A stretch of DNA of 64,000 nucleotides from Moringa oleifera (GCA_021397835.1 JAJFZO010000344.1:8556001-8620000), one strand, 5' to 3'; shown: positions 36,801-49,189, numbered from the stretch's first letter. The notes: a model not told the origin generated them from the letters alone. Made by a program: numbers and translations.

Positions 36801-37739
36801 CAGTTTCAAAACTTCAATTTTGTAATTTTTATACTGCAAGTTGGCCACTGAAAGCCAGAGGTGCGCTACAAGATTGCTCATCGTGTTGCCACCGCTAAGC
36901 TTGGTTGTATTAATTACAATTTTTTCCTCATACTTGAAGGTCAATGCTTACTATATAATATAAAGGAAGGCATATGGAACTTTCCTTATAGTCAGCTAAA
37001 TATCCCTTTCTTCGAATAAATAAATAAATAAGAAAATAAAATGTTAGTATAATTGGTTGTGCACGTGAGCTTTGCCATAACTAGTTATTACAACCTTGTT
37101 GGTGATACGGTGTTTTAGTGCCATCTGGTTCAGGTTGTTCGTCTGCTTGTCTGACGGATGCCTAACGTATCTCAACTAATGAAGATCTTTATCTTTTGCA
37201 TGCTAAGCCAATTCTAATTATCTTCGAGTTCATACTGTAAGAAATAAAATCAGCAAAGATTTTGACAAAAAAAAAGGAAAAAGGTATTTACAGTATTTGA
37301 GGATAAATAAATTTATATTTTCAAATTATGATAATATATGATTCAAAATTTCAAATCGTTCAATCAATTAGCATATAAGATTTTAATTATTGATGATTTA
37401 TAAGTATATTATATTATAAAAAGATTCGTGATTGTGATCTGTTGAGATTATATTAAGTGTATAAAACATAATTTCAAACCCATCAAAATAAATTATTTAA
37501 ATTTACATCATTGATGATTTGTGAATTATTATTTTTTAATAAAAATTTAATTACTTGTGGACTGGTCTTAATGCATAAAAATAACGTGATATTTTTTAAA
37601 GAGTTTGTTATTATTTTATGATTAAAAATAATTCTCTTTACTGTCCCAGGGAATCATGATTACCTGAAGTTCTAGAGAACGGATGGAGATGAAACGTAAG
37701 TGCCTCATGTCATGATATGATCGAAGTAAGTATTGTGAG
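33900..37739. other. Long AT-rich divergent spacer
   Basis: This separates RBOH (minus) from the FHA/TDP gene (plus). It is AT-rich throughout with no supportable ORF. It contains one MITE-like element (listed separately), a T-run near 34853-34874 and an A-run near 36740. A 34730-34900 patch is less AT-rich but not coding. Confidence 0.6.
35027..35743. mobile_element. MITE-like element with imperfect terminal inverted repeats
   Basis: The left end ATGTTTGTTGCATGGGAT and the inverted right end ATGTTTGATATATGGGAT match at 14 of 18 positions. Inside, GGATTGAATT on the left faces AATCCAATCA on the right, extending the inverted relation. The 717-bp interior is AT-rich and non-coding, as in non-autonomous DNA transposons. 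I found no clear target-site duplication, so the exact ends and superfamily are open. Confidence 0.45.
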
Positions 37740-38132
37740 ATGGATGACTCAAACGTGTTAACTGCCCGGTTGTCCTTTTTGGACACGCTAATTACGGGGG
37801 AGATTAGGCTAAGATGCTTTGTCTTTGTTTGTTTATTGGAACAGGATAAGCTGAACGGGTGCGGGATTGTCTTGCTAACCCAAGCGAGGACAAATATAAT
37901 CCGATGGCCTAAGGGGCCAATAAACCCGCCTGGACCGCATCGCTCAAATAAGAAATTAGGAGGGAAAATAGAAATCCTAAAAGGTCGATTTGCCGGGGAG
38001 GGCCTGTTCTCTGTTCCTTCCCTCTCTGTATTATCTACCCATTTTTTTTCTACTATTCTTCCATTTTTTTGGTTTTATTTATCATTATTTCTTCGTTTTG
38101 ATTTCATTCGATTGTTTTTCGTGATTCTTGTT
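37740..38132 (+). other. In-frame upstream extension of the FHA/TDP gene, probably leader or promoter
   Basis: The reading frame stays open for 131 codons upstream of the chosen start, beginning at an ATG at 37740. The translation is hydrophobic and family-unlike (for example a F/L-rich stretch at 38040-38130, T-rich in DNA). I therefore treat it as 5' untranslated or promoter sequence. Confidence 0.5.
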
Positions 38133-41100
38133 ATGCAAGAATCAGATTTTTCATTCGCTAAGAACAAAAATAAGAGAAGTGAAGGGAATAATTTTCCTTC
38201 CTCTGTTGCACTTCGCAAGAAACCGAGAAAGGTAATCAAAACAGCATTAATTCATATTCTCGATGTTGGTTTCCCTCTGCTTTCTCCGACCACAGGTTTG
38301 CCTCTGGACTCAGTCCGCCTCGAACCGGACCGGCCGTACACCATTGGTCGAACCAACCGGTCCTGTGATTTCCTCTTTGATAACCGCCTGGTGAGCAAGC
38401 AGCATTGTCAGATTCTGTTTGATAGTGAGTACCGCAAAATTTATATTCTCGATGGGGCATTTGTATCACGTGGTTTTAGTTTCGTTTCTGTTGTTGATGA
38501 ATTCAGAAGAAGACTGCTTTGTGCTAATGAACTGGAAGAGGAAAAGGAGGTTCTGGAGTGTTCTAGGGTTCGGGTTTCATTGAATGGGGTCTTTGTTAAC
38601 GGTGATCGGATTAGGAACGGTATTGTTAGGGAGTTGTTTGCCGGTGATGAGGTTTTGCTGGTTTGTGGAAGTGCAGAAGCTTGTAGTTTTGGGACGCGAA
38701 TTGGATTCGTGATTCAAGGGATTGTTTTGAAGGAAGAGGTTGTTTTCGTCTCTAATGATAAGGAAGTTAAAAGGTCGACAGGACTTGGAACAGTGACATC
38801 GTCCGCACTCTCTCGTGGAACATTGTCTAGTGGGACTGGAAGCAAAAGGGTTTTTGCTCTGAGAGAAGATAATAATTTGTTGTCAGGTTTTGAGGTCTCC
38901 AGATTGAAATGTGGCAAGGTCACTAAGAGGGTGAATTTTCTTTTGAGTCATTGTACTCGGATATTGCATAGTGATGACCCCATATCTTGCATTAGGCAAG
39001 GTGCTATTCCAGATTATGGACTGGAATTCAGATATGCTTGTAGCTCCAAACTGGTAGACTTGAATGTAGATAATATGGAAGTCCCTAGCAAAGGTCAGCT
39101 GGAGGTGGATAGTGTCGAGGCAGTTTATGGTAAGGAAAAACTGCTGTGTGATAAAGGGGCCAGTAAGGCACACTCGAGCATGTTAATATGTAAAGGTACA
39201 AAAGCAGAGGCATCAAAGGCACACAGTGACGCAGCTGTTGACAATTTACCCGGTTTCTATATATGCCAAAAAGACTGTTTTGAAATCCCTTGTGACAATG
39301 ATTTTCCCAGTGTTCATCTTGAGGCCTTGTTGTTGAATTCTATGGGTAAGCAGAATGCATCTATTGGTGACATTGTCAGTGAGGACAAAAGCTATTTGAG
39401 TTCCTGTCCATCACCAGGGAAGAAGTTTTACCTCAATCGTCTTGAATTTATGGATCAAACTCTGTTGGGTTGTCATACTGTTGTCTCCTTGCCAGAACTA
39501 ATTCATCCAGTTGGAAACATTGCACGAATGTTTATTGCGACTTTCACGAGTGACATTTTATGGTAAAGTTACTCACATCTAGCTTTTTCTACTTTCACAG
39601 TTAAAAACAGGTTACATTATTTTATATGGTGTGATTTCTATGTAATGGTTTATCACGTATTTACGGTTGGTGCTTAATATGAAGGTCAATCTGAGAATGA
39701 ATTGGTTACTTTTTCCTTTTTGAATTCATACTATTAAGTAATCGTTTTATTTGTATCTTGCATTCTATAACTAGTGGATCTTATGTTTTAAATTGATTCA
39801 AACATGCTTACCAAAGGGAGGTGTCTTGGTAGGTTTATGTCATACTGTGAAATTCCTTGCCACCTGCCAGTAACAATTGCATGTCATAACACTGAGGGAT
39901 GTTGGAGCTCAAGCCCTGATAGAAGAAGCTCTGTGCCTTATCCGAGTTTTCCTAACTTAGTTGTAGTGTAAGTTATACTTTCACATTCTTCATCCATTGA
40001 AATGAAACAAGAAAATCATGTGCTTTATTGATATCCAGGGCATACTCAAGCCGTAACATTTTCTGTCTTAGGTATCCGCCATTTCCTGAGGTTATTGCTT
40101 TCGGGAAAGACCGCAAGAAACAAGGCATTGCTTGCCATCATCCAAAATTGATTGTTTTGCAAAGAGAAGATAGCATTCGTATCATTATCACTTCCGCAAA
40201 TCTAGTTGCTAAACAGGTGATAAGATCTTTTCATTTGCATTTTACAAGTAATTGTCATCTAATGTTAATTTAGAAGATCAAAGAAAAAAAAAAAAAGCAA
40301 ATATGTCAAGTTTAGTTCAGCTGATTGGGGCACAAGACCTAGAATTTTAGTATTTTAGGTGTATATTGGATAGTACTATCTCTATTTCAAGACTCCCCAT
40401 GGTTATTCTGTGCCATCTGGATTTTTTGAGTGAGATTTTTTTTTTCAAATGGACCAACAATTTTTGTACATCATACATATAACTGCTTGCTTGCAAGTAA
40501 GCATGTTGTGCATTTGTAGGCGTGCAAGAGATTCATGAGCCGATTCTCATTTTCTCTCACTCAGGTGCATGCACACACACATGCACACATGGAGACACAC
40601 ACGGAGCTGCGTGTCTTGTAACTTGAGCTGTTTGATGACTGTGATGCTTTCTGCCTTCTGAACCTAGCGAGCCTTATGATCTTTACTGACATATTCCAAC
40701 GTGCATGGTCAGTCTCCTATCTGCTTGAAATTTCGACAGAATCTCTTATGGCTGCATGCTAATCAGAAGTAAAGACCTTTGTGTGGTGGATGTATTTGTG
40801 CCTAGTGGCAGATCTCATTTGCACAATTTTCTGTAATTAGTCCTATATGGTTTTACTTATTGGTGTTTATGACTACAGTGGAATAATGTGACTAATACTG
40901 TTTGGTGGCAAGATTTTCCCCGTAGAGATGCCTCTGATTATTCATCCCTCTTTACTCAAGTTCCTGATAGAGAAATAAATCAAGGCTCAACATCTGATTT
41001 TGCTGCTCAACTGGCTGGATTTATGGCATCTCTTGTGATTGATGTACCCAGTCAGGCCCATTGGATTGTTGAGTTGACAAAGTACAACTTTGAAGGGGCT

Positions 41101-44100
41101 ACAGGTCATCTAATTGCCTCAATACCTGGAATTCATTCGTATGTAACACCCCATATGCCAGAATCCATGCACTTTATGCCTGTGAGTATGACTATGCATC
41201 CCTCCATAAGGGAGTTTCTTGCTTAATGGAATGCTGGTTTGCTGATGTTGATATTGTATATATACATCTCGACACTACACATACACAGCAAATTAGTTCA
41301 TTGTATTACAGTGGCTGAAGATCTACATTTAATGCAGTTGTGCCATCTTTGGTGTTTAACTCTTGATCCCTGCCCTTAATACTAAGTGAAAGTTTAATGC
41401 TTCCTTCCCTATCATTTCCTTTGTCAAATCATGAATATATCGACTGTAATCACTATGTTTACTCGGACAACTTTTTGGCTATAATGCGTCCTTTTTTGAT
41501 ATCCTGCTTTAGAGAGAATCATCTAAAGTTTGAGGTGGAGGAATTTTGTTAATAATAATTTGGAAAAGTCAGCCTTCTGTTTTTTCCAGTACTTTTCCCT
41601 TATAAAAGGTTTTTGTTTTTATTTTTAAATTCTTATCGAGGTTCTTCATATGTAGGAACTTGTAGTTCATATTAACTCTCATTTCAGGCTCATCGTTGTG
41701 CATCGCGGACATGTAATACGAAGTTCCTTGGTTTGATTGAAGCATCTGTGGTGGGTTTCAGCCATCTTTTCCACTCAGCAGCCGACTCAAATGGGGCACA
41801 GCTCAAGAAACTAGCTGCTTTTCTTCGCAAATCTCGTAAAAGTGCATATGGGTTGTTGGAGATTGTTTTGAGAAGAAATACCAATGTGCCTGCAGATGCA
41901 AATGCTATGAGCGTTCTTGTTCCTGACCCTGACGAATACCATGGGGCAGGTAAACTCTTTTTGCTAGAATTAGATATATGCATATTGCCAATGATAGCAT
42001 AATTTATTTCTATCACTTAAAATTAAAATAGAATCAGAAATTCAATTGTTACATGAATTATCCTTCATTTTCAAGTTATCGATCTAAGATTATCAGAAAA
42101 GGACAAATTTTCTTTGAGATTTAAAATACTGCCCCATCTGTAGATGATTCCAGTGCTCTGTGAGCCTTGAAGTCACTTGCTTTAAAAGAAGGGCTTCCTT
42201 TGAGCCTGTGAACATGTTCTTATGCTGCTTTTCATTCTCTTTTTCTTCAAACATGATCTAAATATTTAAGTTTTAAAGGTTAGAGCTGTATCAATCTAGC
42301 TTCAGTGCCATTGCCTTTGCCTTTTCTCTTAATCCACGAATTTGTTCTCAGTTGGGATTTTTCTTGGCTACCCAAATGTAGTAATTTTACTTTATTCCCT
42401 GCACCAGATTGCATTCAACTGGGCTTCCTACCTAGAAATGTTGCAAAATGGGTTTCTCCGTTGTGGGATATTGGATTCTTCAGATTCTCTGGATATGTTT
42501 ATTGTGATGAAGCCCTTGAGGCTGCTTTCGGAGGAAACAGCAGGAGAGTACAATTAAAGCTACATGTGTCACAGGCACGGTATTATGCTATTGTTCCTAC
42601 GTTTTCAGTCATAAACAGCTTGCTGCTTATTACCAAAGCAGCTGTTACTGTTTCGAGTGGCATATATGAAGAATATGATTTTGATTTGTGCAGGGCCCTT
42701 GCTTTTCAGATATATCAAACATGATTCAACCTGACACTGTAGTTGCACTATGCACGCTCATCGCTTCAATTCAGAGGTGCACAGGGATCGGGAGACTGCA
42801 GGAGGTAGTGATACTTGGCGGAACAATCCTCTTCAAATTCAGCTGCTGAATTGAGAATTATGTGCTTACTGTGGCTGATGCTTTTACTCTATCGAGACCT
42901 ATGTTTACTGCATGCACCTATAGATATGAGGTTTGAAGAAATAAGGGAAACAATATAAATGTGGTTCCGTGCATTGCTTCTTATGAAAGAATCTTGTTTC
43001 TGTGTCTGCATCTTTTGTTGAATTGAGGAAATCATGTGTGTTGCAAAATATAGTTATGGAAGTATCAAGTTTATTCTTGCAATCAGTTGGTACAAGAATA
43101 TTAGCTGCAAGTATGTGACAGGTTGTTAAAAACTTTAGTTATTGTTAAAAGAGCTCACACTTCCAATCATTTTAGCCTTTTAAAGTAGGGGTCATCAATA
43201 TGGATATTAGATACTGTTTTTGAAAATGAGGATGATTTAGTAGATTTTATAGGAATCTTGATGTCTCAGAACTAATTATACTTGCAAAGGGTTGCATCTC
43301 CTTGATGCTATGCGAATAATAGATAGATACATATTGTTCCCGGAAAAAAAATAAAATTAAAATGATGTAGTGGTTGTTATGGGTTCTTCCAACTCTCCTG
43401 TTGATGTTTTGGATTTAAAACATTTTTGGCAACATCACCATTTCAAGCATCCGTTTTTTGTCTTTCCTTTGGTTTCTACACAAGTCATGACAAAATACTT
43501 TACGAGTGATTTAACAACTGACTGAAAGGCTGTTGAGTATTTAGAAATCTATTGCAGTTAACAAAATCTTGTCCATGGATCTGGTTTGTATAGAGATGTA
43601 AAGCACTTGGCTTCTGTTGAAAGCATTTTAATTATCTGACTTCTTTTTTTCTTTAATCTACAAGGTTTTAGGTCAATACAAATGGCCTGAATCACAAGAA
43701 TCTGATTTTATTTATGGTAAGCAATTTTCAGCATCTTAAATATTTATTTAAAATCTAAAAATATATATTTTTTGGTCCAGTTTTGACGCATATTTTGTTC
43801 TTTTAGGTTCATCATCAGTTGGGTCGTCAATCAATGCACAATTTCTAGCTGCATTTTCAGCAGCTGCTGGAAAGAGGTCTTTGGCACTTTCTGAATCTGA
43901 AGAGTCTGATCCAGAGGTATGTACATATATATTAACTGTTGAAACTATATTTTTCCATAGATTCAGTGTTTCATTATCTCTTGACAGTGGGGCTGCTGGA
44001 GTGCTAGTCAGGAGTTAAAAAGTCCATCCATTAGAATCATTTTCCCTACCATTGAAAGAGTTAAAAATGCTCAAGATGGAGTCTTACCCTCAAGGCAAAT

Positions 44101-45771
44101 TCTTTGTTTCTCAGAGGTATTCTAGTCTTTGATCCAATTTTAGTTTCGTATATGATGTTAATGGATTCTGTATTTAATTATGCCATCCATTGCACTGGCA
44201 AGTGGATGTGACTTTGAAAGTGTGAAATATAATTATAGAACTCTTTCATCGTCTTGGTGCATCCATATCCAATATCTATATTTAACTAAAAAGAACACAA
44301 CAGATGATACACTGTATTTGATCTGATAATTAAACGATAGATCATGCTACATGCGTAGTGTGACTCTTGTTTGGTATCTTTTGGAGCTACCATTTCCAAT
44401 CATTGTTAAAGGATGATATCCTACAAGACAAATATCAGATAAGTCCAGCGAAATAGAATGAGAAGGGAAATCTAATCATGACTTAGGCTCTGCTTTTTTA
44501 GATTCTATAGAAAAGTACCAATGTCTATCTTTTTTGTTCTCTGAAATGTGATATGTTTTCTTATCATCAAAACAAACAAATGTTGTGCTTGTTTGGATGT
44601 TTATGTGCGCGTTACTTTATAGATTATGTAGAAAAGGTTAAGAAATGTGAGCATTCTTTTTGATGCACTTCCCCACTCCTACATAAGAGTAAAGTATCCA
44701 GGAAGATAAAAAAGGGGCAAAAGAACCATGATCTATGGATTTTGTTTACTTCCCTTGTACAGGGAAGTTCTAGTATCTTTCTTTATATTTACTAGAATTA
44801 GATACAATGTATGTCCCTGTGTGTAGTGAAACTGATGACTATGCTGTTACATGGATGTCTATACACACATATCTTCACAGAAAACCTGGCAAAGGCTCAG
44901 AAATTGGAACATACTTCATGATGCTGTTCCGCATCCCCATGACAGAGTAGGGCATCCAATGCATACCAAGGTGAGGAAACTTCACTTGTTCCAAATAACA
45001 TGCAATGTTGCTCATTCACTTCCTTAGTGTAAGGTCATCCTGTACTAATTTGCATAGAGGTTAAATTATGGTTGAGAGATTGAAGTAACGGGAATTTACC
45101 CTAAACTAACTCCACCGTAATATTTTGAACTGTAACAACGCTCTAATTCAAACTGTTGTTTCTATCATGAAGTTCAAACTATGGACTTGTTAAATCTTGT
45201 AAATTATGTGGACAAGTGAAAATCTAAAGGAGAATGATGCAAGCAGGTGGCACGAAGGCGGTTCCACTCCAGGGCAGATGAATCTTCCTTTGGTTGGGTT
45301 TATTGTGGATCGCATAATTTCAGCCCAGCTGCCTGGGGACGGCCTCTCTCCAATCCATTTCATATGAAGGGAAATGGATCCTATACAACCACCTCTTCTT
45401 CAGGCTTGAGACTGCATGTGTGTAATTACGAACTTGGGATAATTTTTGTCTTCCCCCCACCAGAGGTTATGCCTACTGATAATAAAAGTAGCACAAGCTT
45501 GGATGATATATTGATGCCATTTGTCATTCCTCCACCAAAATATGGTCCTAGAGATAGACCAGCAACAGCACAGGCTATGAGGGAGGCATTAGCTGAACTC
45601 ACTAAGCAAGATAGAGAAGGCCTTATAGAGGTGGAAGAAATGATTGAAGTGACCTCAGATGAAGAGGAAGAAGTGATTGAGGTAGCTGACTATATTGCCG
45701 AGGAAAAGGAAGAGGAGAAAGCTTATGCTGAGATACTTTGGAGCCAGGTTGACTCTTCTCAAAGCTGCTGA
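38133..45771 (+). CDS. FHA domain + tyrosyl-DNA phosphodiesterase protein (plant TDP1-beta type)
   Basis: Twelve exons: 38133-39562, 39833-39967, 40072-40216, 40879-41181, 41688-41949, 42408-42574, 42694-42804, 43665-43716, 43807-43916, 43988-44116, 44881-44970 and 45247-45771. They total 3459 nt, 1152 residues, with consistent phases. Residues about 50-190 form a forkhead-associated phosphopeptide-binding domain (PYTIGR, LVSKQHCQILFD, NGVFVNGDRI). The second half is a phospholipase-D-fold TDP1 domain, which removes trapped topoisomerase I from DNA 3' ends. Its first catalytic motif is HHPKLIV (H545, K547) with N565 in TSANLV. The second is HPMHTK (H976, K978) with N1002 in GSHNFSPAAWG, so all key residues are present. 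A long acidic tail with VIEV-type hydrophobic patches follows. Intron 6 appears to begin with GC. By position it matches Arabidopsis AT5G07400. Confidence 0.9.
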
Positions 45772-46399
45772 AGTAAAATTTTGGACCAAAGTACTTCACC
45801 TATGGAAACTGTGTTAAATTATTTTTACAAGAGATGGCAATAATAGGGATGTACGGCTGTGTCATGGCAAGTTTTGATTCACATTAAGTCATTGTCACTG
45901 GATGCTTGGTTTCTAAATGCTTGGTTTCTGAGGATTCTAATTTGTTGTCTATATGGTTGAAGAAAGCCCTTGTAAAGGCTTCCATTCCTAGGGTCCACAT
46001 ATAGTTTGTAAGCTTTGGAAAGAAGAAAACTTTTTCCTTTTTTTTTTTTTGCCGTTGGTTGCAAGCCGGACATGCTTTTGTTCTGAAGTTGGAATTAAAG
46101 CTTTTCACTTAAAAGAAGATAGATTGTTGGCCCGGTTCCACTAGAGGATATGGTTGAACATAGCTTTGATACTACAAAGATGTACTGCATGGCCAGAGTT
46201 TTAGCACAAATTACTTGATTGATATTCTGAATATTTATCCCTCTTTCACTGATATTCTCAATGTTTATGGGAACTAAATTGTCGATGTGGGCCGCAAGAC
46301 AATTCCCACATGGGCTTTGGATTGATAACTTAAGCAGCCTGTGTAGCCGCCATCCTTCTACACTAATAACAGAACAAACAAGATAGATCTTGCCATAAC
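45772..46399. other. Short intergenic region
   Basis: It holds the 3' region of the FHA/TDP gene and the promoter of the PPR gene. No additional ORF or element is supported. Confidence 0.5.
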
Positions 46400-48847
46400 A
46401 TGCACCGTGTGGGCTTTTTGTCCCACTGCTGCCTACAGAAACCCCTCTTGAACCCTTCTGCTCTCAACTCGGTCAAGTTCACCTGTGCTTTTAGCTCTCT
46501 CCTTGACTCAGCAGAAAACTACAATGAGCTACTGAAGTCCTGCAATGGTTTGGTCTCAGTGAAACGTATACACTCCTTGCTTACCACTACAGGCTTCATC
46601 ACGAAAAACCCTCATTTCGGTGTTCAAATCATCATCCATTATGCCAAATATGGAGACCCCAAAACTGCTCGATCATTGTTCGATCGGGTCTGTGGTGAGG
46701 GTTCCCGTTCTTTTCTTTGTAACACGATGATTCGGGCTTATGCAAATGGTGGTCATTGCATGGAAACGCTGGAGCTATATTCTCTTATGCGCAGGACTGG
46801 CATTTCCCCCAACAACTTTACTTTCCCTTTCGTGCTCAAAGCCTGTGCAGTGAAGTCATTGATTCTGGAAGCTAAAGCAGTTCATGGAAGTGTCATAAGA
46901 ACTGGGTTCGATTTGGATGGGTATGTTGAGGCTGCTCTGCTATTTATGTATGCTAAGTCTGGCGAAGTTGATGATGGTTGCAAAATTTTTGATAAAATGC
47001 TGAAGAGGGACTTAATTTGCTGGAGTGCCATGATCACGGCCTATAGAAAGGCCCGGCAACCAGAAAGGGTGCTCATATTGCTCCAAAAGATGAAGCAAGA
47101 GGGTCTTTTTGCGGATTCAGTTACATTAGTGGCTGTTGCCTGTGCTATTGGACAGTTGGGACGTGCCATGTGGGCGCAAGCAATTCATGCAAGTGCCATA
47201 AGAACTGGGCTTGATTTAGATTTGTATGTTGAGGCTGCTCTGGTGGATATGTATGGTAAGTCTGGGCTAACTGATTATGGTCGCAGAGTATTTGATGAAA
47301 TGCCTACGAGGGACTTAGTTTGCTGGACTGCCATGATCACAGCTTATGAACAGGCAGAGCATCCGGGCGAGGCGCTCCTGTTGTTCCGAAAGATGCAGCA
47401 AGAGGGTCTTCGGGCAGATTCAGTTTCATTGGTGAGTGTAGCCTCTGCTGTTGGGGTGTTGGAAGATGCTGTGAGGGCAGAGTCAGTTCATGCCTACGCC
47501 ATTTGCAGCGGGTTTCTTCAGGATCTTTCTATTGGAAATTCTCTGGTCTCCATGTATGCTAAATGCAGGAATGTGGAAAAGGCACGTTTGATTTTTGATC
47601 GAATGGAGAAAAAAGATGGTATCACATGGAATTCTATGCTTTCTGGCTATGCTCAAAATGGACAAGCCAGTGAAGCTCTGTTACTGTTTGATGAGATGCT
47701 GGATTCTGGGTGTGTACCTAATCCAGTGACAGCATTGATCATGGTGTCTGCCTGTGCTTATCTGGGTTCTTGTCAACTTGGAAGGAAACTCCACAATTTT
47801 ATAATTGATAACAAAATCAAAATTGATTTGCCTCTTTCAAATGCACTTATGGACATGTATGCCAAATGTGGAGATCTAGACACTGCTGTGGACATATTCA
47901 ACCAGAAGCATCCAAGTGAACGAGATGTCACCTCCTGGAATGTGTTGATTTCAGGTTATGGGATGCATGGATATGGGAAAGAATCCCTAGAAATCTTCTC
48001 ACGAATGCAAGAAGAAGGCATGGAGCTGGACCATATAACTTTTACAAGCATTCTTTCAGCCTGTAGTCATGCAGGCCTTATTGATGAAGGAAGGAAGTGT
48101 TTTGCAGACATGACAAAGCATTCTGTGACTCCTCAGGCGAAACACTATGCTTGCATGGTTGATATGCTTGGCCGAGCTGGGCTTTTGTGTGAAGCATATG
48201 ATTTGATCAAAGGGATGCCATCACAACCAAATGATGCTGTATGGGGTGCACTGCTTTTGGCTTGCAGGATCCATGGGAATGCTGAATTGGGGGAAATTGC
48301 AGCCAAGAATTTATTCCAGATTGAACCAGATCATCCTGGATACTATGTGCTTTTGTCAAATGTATATGCTGCTTCAAACAAATGGCAAGAAGTTGGGAAG
48401 CTGCGGCAGATAATGAAGGATAAGGGACTAAAGAAACCTGCAGCTTTCAGTGTGATTGAACTAGACAAAGAGATCTATGGCTTCTACACTGCTGATCAAG
48501 TGAACCCATATCGTCAAGAGGTTTACAAGAAAGTGGAGAGCTTGGTTGTTCAGATGAAGATGGCAGGGTATGTGCCAGACCTATCATGTGCTCTACATGA
48601 TGTAGAAGATGAAGACAAGGAGCAGATCCTAAAGTGTCACAGTGAAAAGCTAGCTGTGGCTTTTGGAATTATGAAGATTGACCCTGGATTGCCCCTTCGA
48701 GTAACCAAGAATCTTCGTGTTTGCAACGATTGCCACTCAGCTTTCAAGTTTATGTCATATATTTGTGATCGAAATATTGTTGTTAGAGATGCTAATCGAT
48801 TCCATCACTTTCAAGGCGGTACCTGCTCATGCAAGGATTACTGGTGA
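46400..48847 (+). CDS. Pentatricopeptide repeat protein, PLS class with E/E+ and DYW domains
   Basis: A single-exon gene of 815 codons, typical of this family. PLS-DYW proteins bind one organelle RNA site and the DYW domain deaminates C to U. The N-terminal 30-40 residues are Ser/Leu/Lys-rich with few acids, consistent with mitochondrial or plastid targeting. P, L and S motifs run from about residue 60 to 600, for example SFLCNTMIRAYANGG, NSLVSMYAKCRNVEKA and TWNSMLSGYAQNG. The DYW domain keeps the zinc/catalytic HSEKLA, the CNDCHSAFKF cluster and the terminal GTCSCKDYW. Residues 168-268 and 269-369 are a duplicated PLS triplet. The last 51 bases of the coding sequence are part of a 131-bp tandem repeat. 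I cannot name the editing site or the orthologue. Confidence 0.94.
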   Translation: MHRVGFLSHCCLQKPLLNPSALNSVKFTCAFSSLLDSAENYNELLKSCNGLVSVKRIHSLLTTTGFITKNPHFGVQIIIHYAKYGDPKTARSLFDRVCGEGSRSFLCNTMIRAYANGGHCMETLELYSLMRRTGISPNNFTFPFVLKACAVKSLILEAKAVHGSVIRTGFDLDGYVEAALLFMYAKSGEVDDGCKIFDKMLKRDLICWSAMITAYRKARQPERVLILLQKMKQEGLFADSVTLVAVACAIGQLGRAMWAQAIHASAIRTGLDLDLYVEAALVDMYGKSGLTDYGRRVFDEMPTRDLVCWTAMITAYEQAEHPGEALLLFRKMQQEGLRADSVSLVSVASAVGVLEDAVRAESVHAYAICSGFLQDLSIGNSLVSMYAKCRNVEKARLIFDRMEKKDGITWNSMLSGYAQNGQASEALLLFDEMLDSGCVPNPVTALIMVSACAYLGSCQLGRKLHNFIIDNKIKIDLPLSNALMDMYAKCGDLDTAVDIFNQKHPSERDVTSWNVLISGYGMHGYGKESLEIFSRMQEEGMELDHITFTSILSACSHAGLIDEGRKCFADMTKHSVTPQAKHYACMVDMLGRAGLLCEAYDLIKGMPSQPNDAVWGALLLACRIHGNAELGEIAAKNLFQIEPDHPGYYVLLSNVYAASNKWQEVGKLRQIMKDKGLKKPAAFSVIELDKEIYGFYTADQVNPYRQEVYKKVESLVVQMKMAGYVPDLSCALHDVEDEDKEQILKCHSEKLAVAFGIMKIDPGLPLRVTKNLRVCNDCHSAFKFMSYICDRNIVVRDANRFHHFQGGTCSCKDYW
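46901..47506 (+). repeat. In-frame 303-bp duplication (one PLS triplet) within the PPR gene
   Basis: Units begin at 46901 and 47204, each with ACTGGG, and share long blocks such as TATGTTGAGGCTGCTCTG and GCAAGAGGGTCTT. The unit is 101 codons, the size of one P-L-S triplet. It therefore added three repeat motifs without breaking the frame. Confidence 0.85.
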
Positions 48848-49189
48848 GCCGATTGTGTTCAAACTCAGTTCCAGGTGTGCAGATCAAGTGTCAACAACAA
48901 ACTCAATCAAGCAAATCTTTGTTTTCCCGATTCCATCACTTTCAAGGCGGTACCTGCTCATGCAAGGATTACTGGTGAGCCGATTGTGTTCAAACTCAGT
49001 TCCAGGTGTGCAGATCAAGTGTCAACAACAAACTCAATCAAGCAAATCTTTGTTTTCTCGATTCCATCACTTTCAAGGCGGTACCTGCTCATGCAAGGAT
49101 TACTGGTGAGCTGATTGTGTTCAAACTCAGTTCCAGGTGTGCAGATCAGGTGTCAACAACAAACTCAATCAAGCAAATCTTTGTTTTCA
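48797..49189 (+). repeat. Three tandem copies of a 131-bp unit spanning the PPR stop codon
   Basis: Copies run 48797-48927, 48928-49058 and 49059-49189 and differ at only a few bases. Each holds the last 51 bases of the PPR coding sequence, its TGA and about 80 bases of 3' flank. Copies 2 and 3 lie downstream of the functional stop. Confidence 0.95.

Noticed and set aside
37740..38132. N-terminal 131-codon extension of the FHA/TDP protein
   Set aside because: The translation is hydrophobic and family-unlike, and the DNA is T-rich; the ATG at 38133 gives a plausible N-terminus.
42575..42724. Read-through of FHA/TDP exon 6 into the following intron
   Set aside because: The frame ends at a stop at 42722-42724, while splicing 42574 to 42694 restores the conserved phosphodiesterase sequence.
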